Source of the DNA: Aestuariivirga litoralis
GTDB lineage: Bacteria > Pseudomonadota > Alphaproteobacteria > Rhizobiales > Aestuariivirgaceae
Length of the DNA: 64,000 nt
Assembly: GCF_015714715.1 (NCBI RefSeq)
Contig: NZ_WAHS01000002.1
Location: 558,001-622,000, forward strand
Direction: 5' to 3'
Position 1 is the stretch's first letter. Each line of letters begins with the position of its first letter. Both the position numbers and the translations under genes were made by a program. Shown one piece after another: positions 37,740-46,970 of this stretch. Below the pieces are notes generated by a model. That model saw only the letters and a list, made by a program, of their open reading frames with translations, was not told the origin of the DNA and did no database searches.

Positions 37740-39410
37740 ATGGCGCGGCAAGACGGCAATACAACAGATTTCATCATCATCGGTTCGGGCTCCGCAGGCT
37801 CGGTGCTGGCGTCGCGGCTGTCGGCTGACGCGAAGCATACGGTGCTGGTGCTGGAATATGGCGGCAGCGATATCGGCCCACTCATCCAGATGCCATCAGC
37901 CCTATCTTACCCAATGAATATGGGCCTCTATAATTGGGGCTTCGAAACGGAAGTGGAACCCAATCTCAACAACCGCAAGCTGGTCACCCCGCGCGGCAAG
38001 GTGTTCGGCGGCTCATCCTCGATCAATGGCATGGTCTATGTGCGCGGCCATGCGCGCGATTTTGACACTTGGTCCGATATGGGCGCCACCGGATGGGCCT
38101 ATGCCGATGTGCTGCCCTATTTCAAACGGCAGGAAAATGTTGCGGAGGGCGACCCCGCCTGGCGCGGCAAGGATGGCCCGCTTTATGTGAAACGCGGCAA
38201 CCGCCGCAATCCGCTCTACAAAGCTTTTATCGAGGCAGGCCGGCAAGCCGGTTATCCGGTCACGCCCGACTATAATGGCCAGCAGCAGGAAGGCTTCGCC
38301 GACATGGAAATGACGGTGCACAAGGGTGTGCGCTGGTCAGCTGCCAATGCCTATCTCTGGCCCGCCTTCAAAAAAGGCCGGATCGGTCTGGAAGGCCGCG
38401 CCTTCGCCCGGCGCATTCTGCTGGAAGGCAAAAAGGCCGTCGGCGTTGAATATGAACAAGGCGGCGAGATCAAGCGTGCCTTTGCGCGCCGCGATGTCAT
38501 TGTCTCGGCCTCCACAATCAATTCACCCGCTCTGCTGGAACGCTCCGGCATCGGCGCACCTGCGGTGTTGAAAAAAGCCGGCGTCGATGTCGTCCACGCG
38601 CTTCCCGGTGTGGGCGCCAATCTGCAGGACCATCTGGAAGTCTATTTTCAGCTGCGCAGCCTGCAGCCCGTCACCCTCAACAGCAAGCTCGGCCTGATTT
38701 CCAAGGGCATGATCGGTCTGGAATGGCTGTTGTTCGGTACCGGCCTCGGCGCCACCAACCATTTCGAAAGCTGCGGCTTCATCCGCTCAGCCGCAGGAAT
38801 TGAATATCCCAATATCCAATATCATTTCCTGCCCGCCGCCATGCGCTATGACGGCACCGCCGCCGTGGATGGCCACGGCTTCCAGGTCCATGTGGGGCCG
38901 ATGCGTTCAAAATCGCGCGGCCATATCCACATCAAATCGCCGGACCCCAGGCAGAACCCGGAAATCTTCTTCAACTATATGTCGCATCCTGATGACTGGA
39001 AAGAATTCCGCGCCTGCATGCGCCTGACCCGCGAACTGTTTCAACAGGAGGCGATGAAGCCTTTTGCCGGCGACGAAATTCAGCCCGGCTCTGGAGTTGT
39101 GAGCGATGCCCAACTTGACGCCTTCATCAAGGAACATGCCGAAAGCGCCTACCATCCGTGTGGCACCTGCCGGATGGGATCGGTGAAGGACAAGATGGCG
39201 GTGGTTGATCCGCAATGCCGTGTCATCGGTATGGAAAACCTGCGCGTGGTGGATTCCTCCATCATGCCGCAAGTGACCAATGGCAATCTCAACGCACCCA
39301 CGCTGATGATTGGCGAAAAGGCCGCCGATCACATTCTGGGCAAGCAGCCGCTCGCGCCGTCCAATCTGGAGCCCTGGATCAATCCGAAATGGAAGAAGAG
39401 CCAGCGTTAG
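37740..39410 (+). CDS. GMC-family flavin alcohol dehydrogenase (choline-dehydrogenase-like)
   Basis: About 556 residues from the ATG at 37740, which has GAGGG upstream. The FAD site [16 protein letters not shown], the GMC signatures [20 protein letters not shown] and [16 protein letters not shown], and the C-terminal [11 protein letters not shown] and [20 protein letters not shown] are as in BetA. It oxidises a primary alcohol, in BetA choline to betaine aldehyde. It is divergent from the ligase/amidohydrolase operon, with about 150 bases between starts, and probably belongs to the same regulon. No betaine aldehyde dehydrogenase or betI is nearby, so choline itself is not assured. Confidence 0.92.
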   Translation: MARQDGNTTDFIIIGSGSAGSVLASRLSADAKHTVLVLEYGGSDIGPLIQMPSALSYPMNMGLYNWGFETEVEPNLNNRKLVTPRGKVFGGSSSINGMVYVRGHARDFDTWSDMGATGWAYADVLPYFKRQENVAEGDPAWRGKDGPLYVKRGNRRNPLYKAFIEAGRQAGYPVTPDYNGQQQEGFADMEMTVHKGVRWSAANAYLWPAFKKGRIGLEGRAFARRILLEGKKAVGVEYEQGGEIKRAFARRDVIVSASTINSPALLERSGIGAPAVLKKAGVDVVHALPGVGANLQDHLEVYFQLRSLQPVTLNSKLGLISKGMIGLEWLLFGTGLGATNHFESCGFIRSAAGIEYPNIQYHFLPAAMRYDGTAAVDGHGFQVHVGPMRSKSRGHIHIKSPDPRQNPEIFFNYMSHPDDWKEFRACMRLTRELFQQEAMKPFAGDEIQPGSGVVSDAQLDAFIKEHAESAYHPCGTCRMGSVKDKMAVVDPQCRVIGMENLRVVDSSIMPQVTNGNLNAPTLMIGEKAADHILGKQPLAPSNLEPWINPKWKKSQR

Positions 39411-39413
39411 GAA

Positions 39414-40601
39414 TTACGCCGGCTTCCTGATCTTGTAGATGCCAACGTCGATCACGCCTTCGGCGAAACCGGCCTCGCAATAACAGAGATACAGCGTCCA
39501 CAATTTCCGGAAACGCTCATCAAAGCCCAGCGGCTTGATCTGCGGCCAGGCGGCATCGAAGCGCTGGCGCCACTGCAACAGGGTTTCAGCATAGCTCTGG
39601 CCAAAGGTCTCAATCTTTTCCAGCAACAGCCCAGCCTTCTGCGTCTGTTCGCGCATGATGTCCTTGGTCAGCAGCATGCCGCCCGGAAATACATAACGCT
39701 GGATGAAATCGACGCCCGATTTGTAGGCCGGGAAATTCTCTTCCAGAATGGTGATGCCCTGGATGGCCGCCGCACCGCCAGGCTTCAGCCGGTTGAACAG
39801 CGTCTTGAAATAGGCGGGCCAATGTGGCTCACCTACTGCTTCAATCATTTCAATCGAGGCAATGGCGTCATAGACGCCGGTCGTGTCGCGGTAGTCTTCA
39901 AACACCAGCTCGGTGTTCTTCGACAGACCTTGCTTGTCCATGCGTTCTTTGGCGAATGCCAACTGTTCCTTGGACAGCGTGATGCCACGCAAAGACGCGC
40001 CAGCCTTGGCTGCCATTTCGGCAAACCCGCCCCAGCCACAACCGATTTCCAGGACCTTGGAGCCTTTTTTGACTTCCGCCGCTTCCAGCACCCTTTGGTA
40101 TTTCAGCTTTTGCGCGGCCTCAAGACTGTTGGCCTTGCTGTCAAAAATGGCGGAGGAATAGCTCATCGTGTCGTCCAGCCAGAGCTTGTAGAATTCATTG
40201 CCGAGGTCGTAATGCGCCGAGATGTTTTCCTTCGAGCCCGCAGCAGTATTGTCGCGCAGCCGGTGCCAGATCTTGTCAAAAACGCTGGCGCGGAACATGC
40301 CCGACGCATTGTCCAGCCCGGCCCGGTTCTGCAGGTAGAAGCGGAAAAAGGCGGTCGGGTCCTTGCTCTCGATGTCGCCCGCCAGGTAACGCTCGAAAAA
40401 CCCGAGCTGGGCGCGGCGGACCGAGGCCCAGATCACCTTGAAGTTGCGTAGGGTGAGATCGGCCTTCTCGCCCGGCTCAACCCCGCCGAGCGTGAAGACG
40501 CGACCGGACGGTAGCGTCACGTCCAGGCTGCCCTTGAAGCCTTTCGGCAAAAGCCGCGCCGCTACTGAAACAATCGCCTTTTCAACCAGAGTTTGCCGCA
40601 T
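39414..40601 (-). CDS. cfa: Cyclopropane-fatty-acyl-phospholipid synthase family methyltransferase
   Basis: About 395 residues from the ATG at 40601, preceded by GGAGG. The N-terminal lipid-binding part (about 1-105) leads into the SAM fold with VLEIGCGWGGFAEMAAKAGA, ISAHYDLGNEFYKLWLDDTM, MIEAVGEPHW and RYVFPGGMLLT. These enzymes add a methylene bridge to unsaturated acyl chains of membrane lipids, mainly in stationary phase. It is convergent with the GMC gene, with three bases between the stops and no visible terminator. Confidence 0.93.
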   Translation of the reverse strand: MRQTLVEKAIVSVAARLLPKGFKGSLDVTLPSGRVFTLGGVEPGEKADLTLRNFKVIWASVRRAQLGFFERYLAGDIESKDPTAFFRFYLQNRAGLDNASGMFRASVFDKIWHRLRDNTAAGSKENISAHYDLGNEFYKLWLDDTMSYSSAIFDSKANSLEAAQKLKYQRVLEAAEVKKGSKVLEIGCGWGGFAEMAAKAGASLRGITLSKEQLAFAKERMDKQGLSKNTELVFEDYRDTTGVYDAIASIEMIEAVGEPHWPAYFKTLFNRLKPGGAAAIQGITILEENFPAYKSGVDFIQRYVFPGGMLLTKDIMREQTQKAGLLLEKIETFGQSYAETLLQWRQRFDAAWPQIKPLGFDERFRKLWTLYLCYCEAGFAEGVIDVGIYKIRKPA

Positions 40602-40865
40602 GACGGCCTCCAAATTGCTCACCGTTTGAGGACAATAGGGGCGAAAGTGAAAATCTTGCAAGCCCGTAAGACAGTCACAAATTCATCACCTGATTTTGCA
40701 TTGACCATGGCCCAAACCCATGCAAGCATAGCTGCCAGAAATCGGGCGCATAGCCGGATTTTATCAAGGGGAGAGTCAAGTTCTTTGGCTTGGGGCAGCA
40801 CAGGGTTCGCTGCCTTTGGATGAGCTACGAGACCTCAGTTGCTTCACTAATGAGGAGAACATTTA

Positions 40866-42461
40866 ATGACTGAATTCGATCATAAACTTGCTGCCATGAG
40901 CCGCGCCGTCGGCCAGGGCAAGCTTTCCAGGCGTGATTTCATGCAGGTTGCCATGGCGGCAGGCCTCACGGTATCCGCTTCGCAGGCTCTGTTCAGCACC
41001 GCTGCACGCGCCGCACCGAAGAAGGGCGGCGACTTCAAGTTTGGTTGCGGCCACGGCCAGACCACTGACTCGCTCGATCCGGCCACCTGGTCGAACGGCT
41101 TCACCTTCCATTTCGGCAAGTCGCTCTTTGCTGCTCCGCTGACCCAGGTGGATAACAAGAACAACGCCGTTCCGCACGTTGCTGAAAGCTTCGAGCCTTC
41201 TGATGGCGCCCAGAAGTGGGTGTTCAAGATCCGCAAGGGCATCACCTATCATGACGGCCGCACGCTGACCGCCGAAGACGTGGTGAACACCATCAACTAC
41301 CACATTAGCGCCGACTCGAAGTCGCCCGCCAAGTCGGTTCTCTCGTCTGTCACCAGCGTCAAGACCGATGGTCCCGACACGGTGATCTTTCAACTGAAGG
41401 GCGGCAATGCCGACTTCCCTTTCCTGCTCACTGATTATCACCTGGGCATCTATCCATCGAAGGACGGCAAGATCGATTGGGAAAAGGGCATCGGCGCTGG
41501 CCCCTATTCGATCAAGAACTTTGAACCCGGCGTTCGCATCTTGGGCGAGCGTAACAAGAACTACTTCAAGGACACCTATTTCGACACTGTCGAAATGTTG
41601 TCGATCGTGGACGTCGCGGCCCGCACCAACGCCTATCTCTCGGGCGAAGTGCACTACATCAACCGCGCCGACCTCAAGACCATTGATCAGCTGAAGAGCG
41701 CTCCGGATACCGAGCTCTATAACCAGGCTGGTTTCGCCCACTACACGGCACCGATGCATGTGGATTCTGCACCCTTCGACAAGCTCGAAGTGCGCCAGGC
41801 GATCAAATATGCCATCGACCGCCAGGAACTGGTGGACAAGGTCCTCTATGGTTACGGCACCCCGGGCAATGACAACCCGATCTCGACTTCGATGAAATAC
41901 GCGATTAACCCAGAGCCGGTCTATACCTATGATCCGGACAAGGCCAAGTCGCTGCTCAAGAAGGCCGGTTTGGAAAACCTGAAGGTTGACCTTTCTGCTT
42001 CGGATGCTGCCTTCGCTGGCGGTGTTGATAGCGCCCTTCTGATGGCTGAACAGGCCAAGAAGGCTGGCATCGAGATCAACGTGGTCCGTGAGCCGAACGA
42101 CAGCTATTGGGACAACGTTTGGCTCAAGAAGCCGTGGTGCCTCTGCTATTGGGGCGGCCGCCCCGTGGCCGACATGTTCCTCTCGGTTTCCCTGGCTGCT
42201 GACGCTGCCTGGAACGACACGAACTGGAAGAACCCGCGCTTCAACGAGCTGCTCATTGCCGCTCGCGCTGAAACGGATGAGAAGAAGCGTGCTGCTCAAT
42301 ATGCCGAAGCCCAACAGCTGGTGCATGATGACGGCGGCCAGGTTGTTCTCATGTACAACAACTTCGTTGGCGCCATGTCTACCAAGATTGGCCACAACGA
42401 ATTCAACTCGGACTTCGACGATGACGGCGGTTATTGCTGGGAACGTTGGTGGATGGCGTAA
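40866..42461 (+). CDS. Peptide/nickel-type ABC transporter substrate-binding protein (SBP family 5), Tat-exported
   Basis: 531 residues. A twin-arginine signal (KLSRRDFMQVAMAAGL, then ASQALFSTAARAA) precedes a family-5 solute-binding fold: TWSNGFTFHFGKSLF, HDGRTLTAEDVVNTINYH, GAGPYSIKNFEPG, APFDKLEVRQAIKYAIDRQE. It would bind a peptide or similar solute in the periplasm. No permease or ATPase of this transporter class is nearby, and the gene has its own GAGGAG ribosome-binding site, a 264-base upstream gap and its own terminator. It is therefore an orphan binding protein whose partners lie outside the window. Confidence 0.93.
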   Translation: MTEFDHKLAAMSRAVGQGKLSRRDFMQVAMAAGLTVSASQALFSTAARAAPKKGGDFKFGCGHGQTTDSLDPATWSNGFTFHFGKSLFAAPLTQVDNKNNAVPHVAESFEPSDGAQKWVFKIRKGITYHDGRTLTAEDVVNTINYHISADSKSPAKSVLSSVTSVKTDGPDTVIFQLKGGNADFPFLLTDYHLGIYPSKDGKIDWEKGIGAGPYSIKNFEPGVRILGERNKNYFKDTYFDTVEMLSIVDVAARTNAYLSGEVHYINRADLKTIDQLKSAPDTELYNQAGFAHYTAPMHVDSAPFDKLEVRQAIKYAIDRQELVDKVLYGYGTPGNDNPISTSMKYAINPEPVYTYDPDKAKSLLKKAGLENLKVDLSASDAAFAGGVDSALLMAEQAKKAGIEINVVREPNDSYWDNVWLKKPWCLCYWGGRPVADMFLSVSLAADAAWNDTNWKNPRFNELLIAARAETDEKKRAAQYAEAQQLVHDDGGQVVLMYNNFVGAMSTKIGHNEFNSDFDDDGGYCWERWWMA

Positions 42462-42488
42462 GCCTTCCATACCGATAAGAGTTAAGGA

Positions 42489-42517
42489 AACCCCGGCGGC
42501 AATGCCGGGGTTTTTCT
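42489..42517 (+). terminator. Rho-independent terminator after the orphan binding-protein gene
   Basis: AACCCCGGC and GCCGGGGTT pair perfectly around a six-base loop and are followed by a T-run. Confidence 0.9.
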
Positions 42518-42552
42518 TTGAGTGTGGGCCCTCGACCAGCTAAAATGGCTTC

Positions 42553-42945
42553 ATGTACCGCGCCGTCACCCGCAATATCGAAATCACCGCCAAGCCACAG
42601 TTCCTCGAGGATCAATCACGCCCGGAGAATGACAGATTCGTTTGGGCCTATACGATCACCATTGCCAATCTGGGCGATGAGCCGGTGCAATTGCTGACCC
42701 GCCACTGGATCATCACCGACGGTAATGGCAGCAGGCAGGAAGTGAAAGGCCCCGGCGTCATCGGCGAACAACCGCGCATCAGCCCCAATGACAGCTACAC
42801 CTATTCATCGGGCTGCCCACTGGCCACGCCATCCGGCGTGATGGTCGGAACCTATGGCATGGTGGATGAAGCGGGCCAGCATTTCGACGCTGCCATTCCC
42901 GCCTTCTCGCTGGACAGCCGCTTTGACCGGCACAGCGTGAATTGA
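42553..42945 (+). CDS. apaG: ApaG protein
   Basis: 130 residues, one fibronectin-like domain. Characteristic are [45 protein letters not shown] and the glycine-rich [20 protein letters not shown]. ApaG is widely annotated as a Co/Mg-efflux-associated protein and is related to the F-box-associated SKIP16 domain; its precise role is not known. The stop overlaps the start of the deacylase gene (TGATG). Confidence 0.95.
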   Translation: MYRAVTRNIEITAKPQFLEDQSRPENDRFVWAYTITIANLGDEPVQLLTRHWIITDGNGSRQEVKGPGVIGEQPRISPNDSYTYSSGCPLATPSGVMVGTYGMVDEAGQHFDAAIPAFSLDSRFDRHSVN

Positions 42946-44096
42946 TGAAAGTCTTTTCGGCGCGTGACATGCTGGCAGAACTGGTGCGCTTTGACACAAC
43001 CTCGCGCTTGTCCAACCTGCCGCTCATCGATTTTGTCGAAAACTATCTCGATCAATTCGGCGTGCCTTACATCCGCGTAGATTACGAAGATGGCCGCAAG
43101 ACCAATCTCTATGCCACGATTGGCCCCGATGTGGCGGGCGGCATCGTGCTCTCCGGCCATACCGATGTGGTGCCTGTCGATGGGCAGGATTGGCAGAGCG
43201 ATCCTTTCACGCTCACTGAACGGGGCGGCAAACTCTATGGCCGCGGCACGGCCGACATGAAAGGCTTCATCGCCGTTGCCCTGGCCTTGGTGCCGCGCTT
43301 CATCAAAATGAAATTAAAAACACCCATTCACCTCGCTTTGTCTTGCGACGAGGAAGTGGGTTGCCGCGGTGTCCGCCCCCTGCTCGCCCATCTGCGCGAT
43401 CATCTGAAACAGCCGCGCGCCGCCTTTATCGGTGAACCCACGTTGATGAAAGTGGTCAATGGCCACAAGAGTGCCGTCACTTTCAACACAGAAATCAAAG
43501 GCCACGAGGCCCATTCCAGCCTGACCGACCAAGGCGTCAACGCCATCATGGTGGCAGGCGAGGTGCTGACCGAGATCAACAGCCTGCGCCAGGAATTGAT
43601 CGCCATCGGTGATCCATCGGGCCGCTATGATCCGCCCTATTCCACCATCCATGTGGGCCTCATCAAGGGCGGCACAGCCAAGAACATCATTCCGCGCCAT
43701 TGCGAATTCCAGTGGGAGACGCGCCTGCTTCCCAATGCCGATCGCAATCTGGTTCCGGCACGGTTGGAAGCGCTGCGCCTCAAGCTTGAACCCGGCATGA
43801 AAGCCGTGGCGCAGGATGTGGGCATTTCAACGAAATCCATCAACGAAGTGCCGGGCCTGATGCCGGAACCGGATTCAGAGGCTGAACATCTCGCACTTCA
43901 CGCTGCCGGCGCCAATGCCACCCATGCCGTGTCTTACTGCACCGAAGCCGGCCTGTTCCAATCCATCGGCATTCCATCGGTGATCTGCGGCCCCGGCAAT
44001 ATTGAGCAAGCCCACAAGCCGGATGAATATGTCGAGGAAAGCCAGCTCGCTTTGTGCGAGACCTATCTGCTGAAACTGGCGGAAAGCTGCCTTTAG
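42945..44096 (+). CDS. argE: Acetylornithine deacetylase-type M20 peptidase
   Basis: About 383 residues. The M20 metal-site motifs LSGHTDVVPVDGQDWQSDPF, GRGTADMKGF, CDEEVGCRGVRPLL and the late CGPGNIEQAHKPDEYV are present, with the dimerisation domain between. This is the ArgE form typical of Hyphomicrobiales, which removes the acetyl group from N-acetylornithine; related enzymes act on other N-acyl amino acids. The ATG at 42945 overlaps the apaG stop, and an adjacent TTG at 42942 is the alternative. It is convergent with the enolase-superfamily gene, with no gap. Confidence 0.88.
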   Translation: MKVFSARDMLAELVRFDTTSRLSNLPLIDFVENYLDQFGVPYIRVDYEDGRKTNLYATIGPDVAGGIVLSGHTDVVPVDGQDWQSDPFTLTERGGKLYGRGTADMKGFIAVALALVPRFIKMKLKTPIHLALSCDEEVGCRGVRPLLAHLRDHLKQPRAAFIGEPTLMKVVNGHKSAVTFNTEIKGHEAHSSLTDQGVNAIMVAGEVLTEINSLRQELIAIGDPSGRYDPPYSTIHVGLIKGGTAKNIIPRHCEFQWETRLLPNADRNLVPARLEALRLKLEPGMKAVAQDVGISTKSINEVPGLMPEPDSEAEHLALHAAGANATHAVSYCTEAGLFQSIGIPSVICGPGNIEQAHKPDEYVEESQLALCETYLLKLAESCL

Positions 44097-45200
44097 TTAG
44101 GCCACTTCGCTGATCTTGTATTCAGCTTTGTCCAGCCAGGCCGGATTGATCTCAACACCCCAGCCCGGTGCATCGGTAATCACCGCATGGCCATTTTCGA
44201 TCCTGTAGGGATCACCGAGGAACAAGCCGTCCTGCCACGGATAATAATCCAGACCCTCAATCGAGAATTCGAGATACTTCCCGGCATTGCGAATGGCCTT
44301 CAGCAGATGCATGGTGCACATCGTGACGAGGCCCATATTGGCCGCATGTGGCGTGACTTTCATTCCCGCAGCTTCCGCCATCTTGCACACATGCAGCGTG
44401 CGCGAGATGCCACCCAGATACATGATGTCTGGCTGTACAATGTCCACCGCGCGCATGCCGATCATGGTTTTCCAGGCGCTGAATTCGCAATCCTGCTCGC
44501 CACCCGTCACATCAATATCGAGCGCATCAGCGACTTGCTTGGTCTGCTCGAATTCCCAATAGGGGCACGGCTCTTCATAATGCCCGATGCCATTGGCCTC
44601 CAGCATGCGGCCCACTTCAATCGCCTTGTTCGGCGAATAACAGGAATTGGCATCGACCAGCTTGTCGATCCCGTCGCCCAAGGCCTTGGCCACATAGGGC
44701 ACCACTTTCTCGGTGCGCCCTTCCCATTCATCCTTGTCGCGGCCCGTCTCCGCACCCACGCGCCATTTGAAGGCATCAAAACCCTTTTCATCGCGCAGCT
44801 TGAGAAAACGCTTGGCCTCATCTTCCGGCGTGATGTCGCGCTTCATCGAAGAGGCATAGGCGCGCAACTTGCCGGGTGTGCCGCCGAGCAGTGAAACCAC
44901 CGGCTTTCCCGCCTGCTTGCCGCGCCAGTCCCACACTGCGGTATCAAGCCCCGTCATCGCACGGCGCAGATACGAGCCCGGAAATTTGTGTTCCTTCTCG
45001 CCGCTGGTGGCCAGAATATCATCGAGGTCATCCGTATTGCGGCCTAGCGCGTAAGGTGCGACTTGTCGGTGCAGAATTTCGCAGGTCAGATCGGAATTGT
45101 AAGTCGAAACCTGGCCCCAGCCCTGCGACCCATCTTCAGCCGTCAGCCGTGTGAAACCAACAAAGCGGTTGGTGAAGGTCTCGAGACTCTTGATCTTCAT
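44097..45200 (-). CDS. Mandelate racemase / muconate lactonizing enzyme family protein
   Basis: 367 residues of the enolase superfamily. The barrel carries a catalytic lysine in FDAFKWRVG (K145) and metal ligands D183 (VDANS), E209/E210 (YEEP) and E235 (GGEQ), followed by a TPHAAN segment whose histidine is the likely second acid/base. The residue pattern is that of acid-sugar dehydratases more than of racemases, but the substrate is not determined. The ATG overlaps the stop of the upstream permease gene by four bases, so the enzyme probably acts on the cargo of that transporter. Confidence 0.92.
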   Translation of the reverse strand: MKIKSLETFTNRFVGFTRLTAEDGSQGWGQVSTYNSDLTCEILHRQVAPYALGRNTDDLDDILATSGEKEHKFPGSYLRRAMTGLDTAVWDWRGKQAGKPVVSLLGGTPGKLRAYASSMKRDITPEDEAKRFLKLRDEKGFDAFKWRVGAETGRDKDEWEGRTEKVVPYVAKALGDGIDKLVDANSCYSPNKAIEVGRMLEANGIGHYEEPCPYWEFEQTKQVADALDIDVTGGEQDCEFSAWKTMIGMRAVDIVQPDIMYLGGISRTLHVCKMAEAAGMKVTPHAANMGLVTMCTMHLLKAIRNAGKYLEFSIEGLDYYPWQDGLFLGDPYRIENGHAVITDAPGWGVEINPAWLDKAEYKISEVA

Positions 45201-46009
45201 TGCGCGGCTTGAAGCGCTTGGGCCTTGGCAAGATTAGTACGGCGGATGATTTCATAAATGATTGCACCCACAATGGTGATGCCAATCATGATGGCTGCCA
45301 AAGCGCAGATCGATGGCGTGATGCCGGTCCGTACTTTTGACCCGACATAAACGGTCAACGTCGTCGAGGCACCACGAGTGAACTGTGTGGCATTGAAATT
45401 TTCCACTGACTGGAAAAATGCCAGCACAGCGCCGGCCGCAATCGCCGGATAGAGATGGGGCAGCAAAATGCGGCGCAACATCTGCGCATGCGATGCACCC
45501 AGATCGAGAGCTGCTTCTTCCAGCGCCCCATCAAAACTCTGCAACCGTGCCAGAACCATCAGCATTACATACGCGGCAATGAAGCTCGTCTGTGCCAGCA
45601 CCGAGATTTGCAGGCCGGCCGGCGCGTTGAACTTGTACCAAAAGAGCAATGTTGAAATGCCGATGACGGCACCCGGCGTCAGGATAGGCGCAATCATAGT
45701 TGCATAGAGCAATGTCCGGCTTCTGCCCTTCAGGCTGTTGACCAGAATGGCACCCGCCGTGCCGATGGGAACCGAGAGGGCAACCACCGCAAGGGCAACC
45801 ATGCCGGTATTGGCGGTGGCCTGCCAGATGGTGGCGTCATTATATAATTCGGCAAACCACCGCCAGGTAAAACCATTCCACGGCAAGACAGTAGGGAAGC
45901 GTGAATCGTTGAAGGCCGCCCCGCACATCACAATGAGCGGCAGCAGAAGATAGATCAGGAAGACGTAGGAATAGGCCTGCAAGACCGCATGTGTTGGTTT
46001 CGTTGCCAT
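45197..46009 (-). CDS. ABC transporter permease, PotC-type
   Basis: About 270 residues from the ATG at 46009, with six membrane helices and the EAA loop ALEEAALDLGASHAQMLRRILLP, which contacts the ATPase. The first helix (YSYVFLIYLLLPLIVMCG) and GFTWRWFAELYND are typical of the polyamine/thiamine/iron-type permeases. An upstream start inside the preceding gap was rejected. It is third of the transporter genes; 13 bases separate it from the other permease gene. Confidence 0.92.
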   Translation of the reverse strand: MATKPTHAVLQAYSYVFLIYLLLPLIVMCGAAFNDSRFPTVLPWNGFTWRWFAELYNDATIWQATANTGMVALAVVALSVPIGTAGAILVNSLKGRSRTLLYATMIAPILTPGAVIGISTLLFWYKFNAPAGLQISVLAQTSFIAAYVMLMVLARLQSFDGALEEAALDLGASHAQMLRRILLPHLYPAIAAGAVLAFFQSVENFNATQFTRGASTTLTVYVGSKVRTGITPSICALAAIMIGITIVGAIIYEIIRRTNLAKAQALQAAQ

Positions 46010-46022
46010 CAGCGCCCTACTC

Positions 46023-46967
46023 TCACTTCGCGATGTCGGCAAAGCCGACCTTGAACACACGCATCATAATCGTCACAAACGCCGTGCAGGTGAACAGCAG
46101 GATGAAGGCATAGGCCGCACCGGCATTCCAGTCATGGGTTTCAAACATCCATTGCTGGATTACCTCGGTGAACCACCGCGACTTGGGCGATGCCAGAAGC
46201 GAAGGCACGAGAAGCGAGCTGGCCGACAGCATGAACACTGTCACGCAACCAGACGCGATACCGGGCTTGCAATGCGGCATGATCACCCGCCAATGCTTGC
46301 GGAAAATCCCGGCCCCCAAATCCTCGGCGGCTTCAATCTGGTTCGAATCCAGCGAAGTCATCGCGTTGTACATCGGGAAAAGCATGAACAGGATATAGGT
46401 ATAAACGAGACCTATCATGATACCGGAATAACCATTCATCCCCCACGTCCAGTGAATGGGATCCGTGATGATACCAAGGCTCTGCAACACGATGGTAAGC
46501 GGACCTTTCAGCGACAGTATGATGTACCACGAGAAAGACCGCATCAACTCGGACACCCACAGCGGAATGACCAGCAAAAGCAAATAGGTGGGCAGGAGCG
46601 ATTGGGGCATCACCTTCGCCAGACAATAGGCGATGGGGTAGCAGATCAGCAGCACGAGCAATGTGGCAAGGCAGCTGTAGACAATGGTGATGAAGAACAC
46701 CCACAAGTGAATGGGCAGCGGAATTGTGACTTCAGCGCCGCCAATGCCAAATGTCATGTCCTGCGCATTGCTGAACAGCACCAGATAATTGTTCAGGAAA
46801 TAATGGTCGTTGGGTCCGTTAATCTCGGTCACCGGCAGATAGGGCCGGAACGATTGTTCAAACAGGCCTGCATAGGGAAGGATCACCAGAACGAGCAACC
46901 AGAAGGCCGTGAGGCCAATGGCGGTATAAGTAATGCCGCTGCCGTAACGCCGGAAAAGCTCGCTCAT
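46023..46967 (-). CDS. ABC transporter permease, PotB-type
   Basis: 314 residues and six membrane helices, with the EAA loop IEAAEDLGAGIFRKHWRVIMPHCKPG. A longer periplasmic loop between helices 1 and 2 (residues about 38-85) is typical of PotB-like subunits. It forms a heterodimeric channel with the PotC-type protein. Only three bases separate its start from the stop of the ATPase gene. Confidence 0.93.
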   Translation of the reverse strand: MSELFRRYGSGITYTAIGLTAFWLLVLVILPYAGLFEQSFRPYLPVTEINGPNDHYFLNNYLVLFSNAQDMTFGIGGAEVTIPLPIHLWVFFITIVYSCLATLLVLLICYPIAYCLAKVMPQSLLPTYLLLLVIPLWVSELMRSFSWYIILSLKGPLTIVLQSLGIITDPIHWTWGMNGYSGIMIGLVYTYILFMLFPMYNAMTSLDSNQIEAAEDLGAGIFRKHWRVIMPHCKPGIASGCVTVFMLSASSLLVPSLLASPKSRWFTEVIQQWMFETHDWNAGAAYAFILLFTCTAFVTIMMRVFKVGFADIAK

Positions 46968-46970
46968 GCC

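Noticed and set aside
40863-42470. 535-residue open frame antisense to the family-5 binding-protein gene
   Set aside because: It mirrors the codon structure of the real gene, has no family features, and the sense protein has a clear signal and fold.
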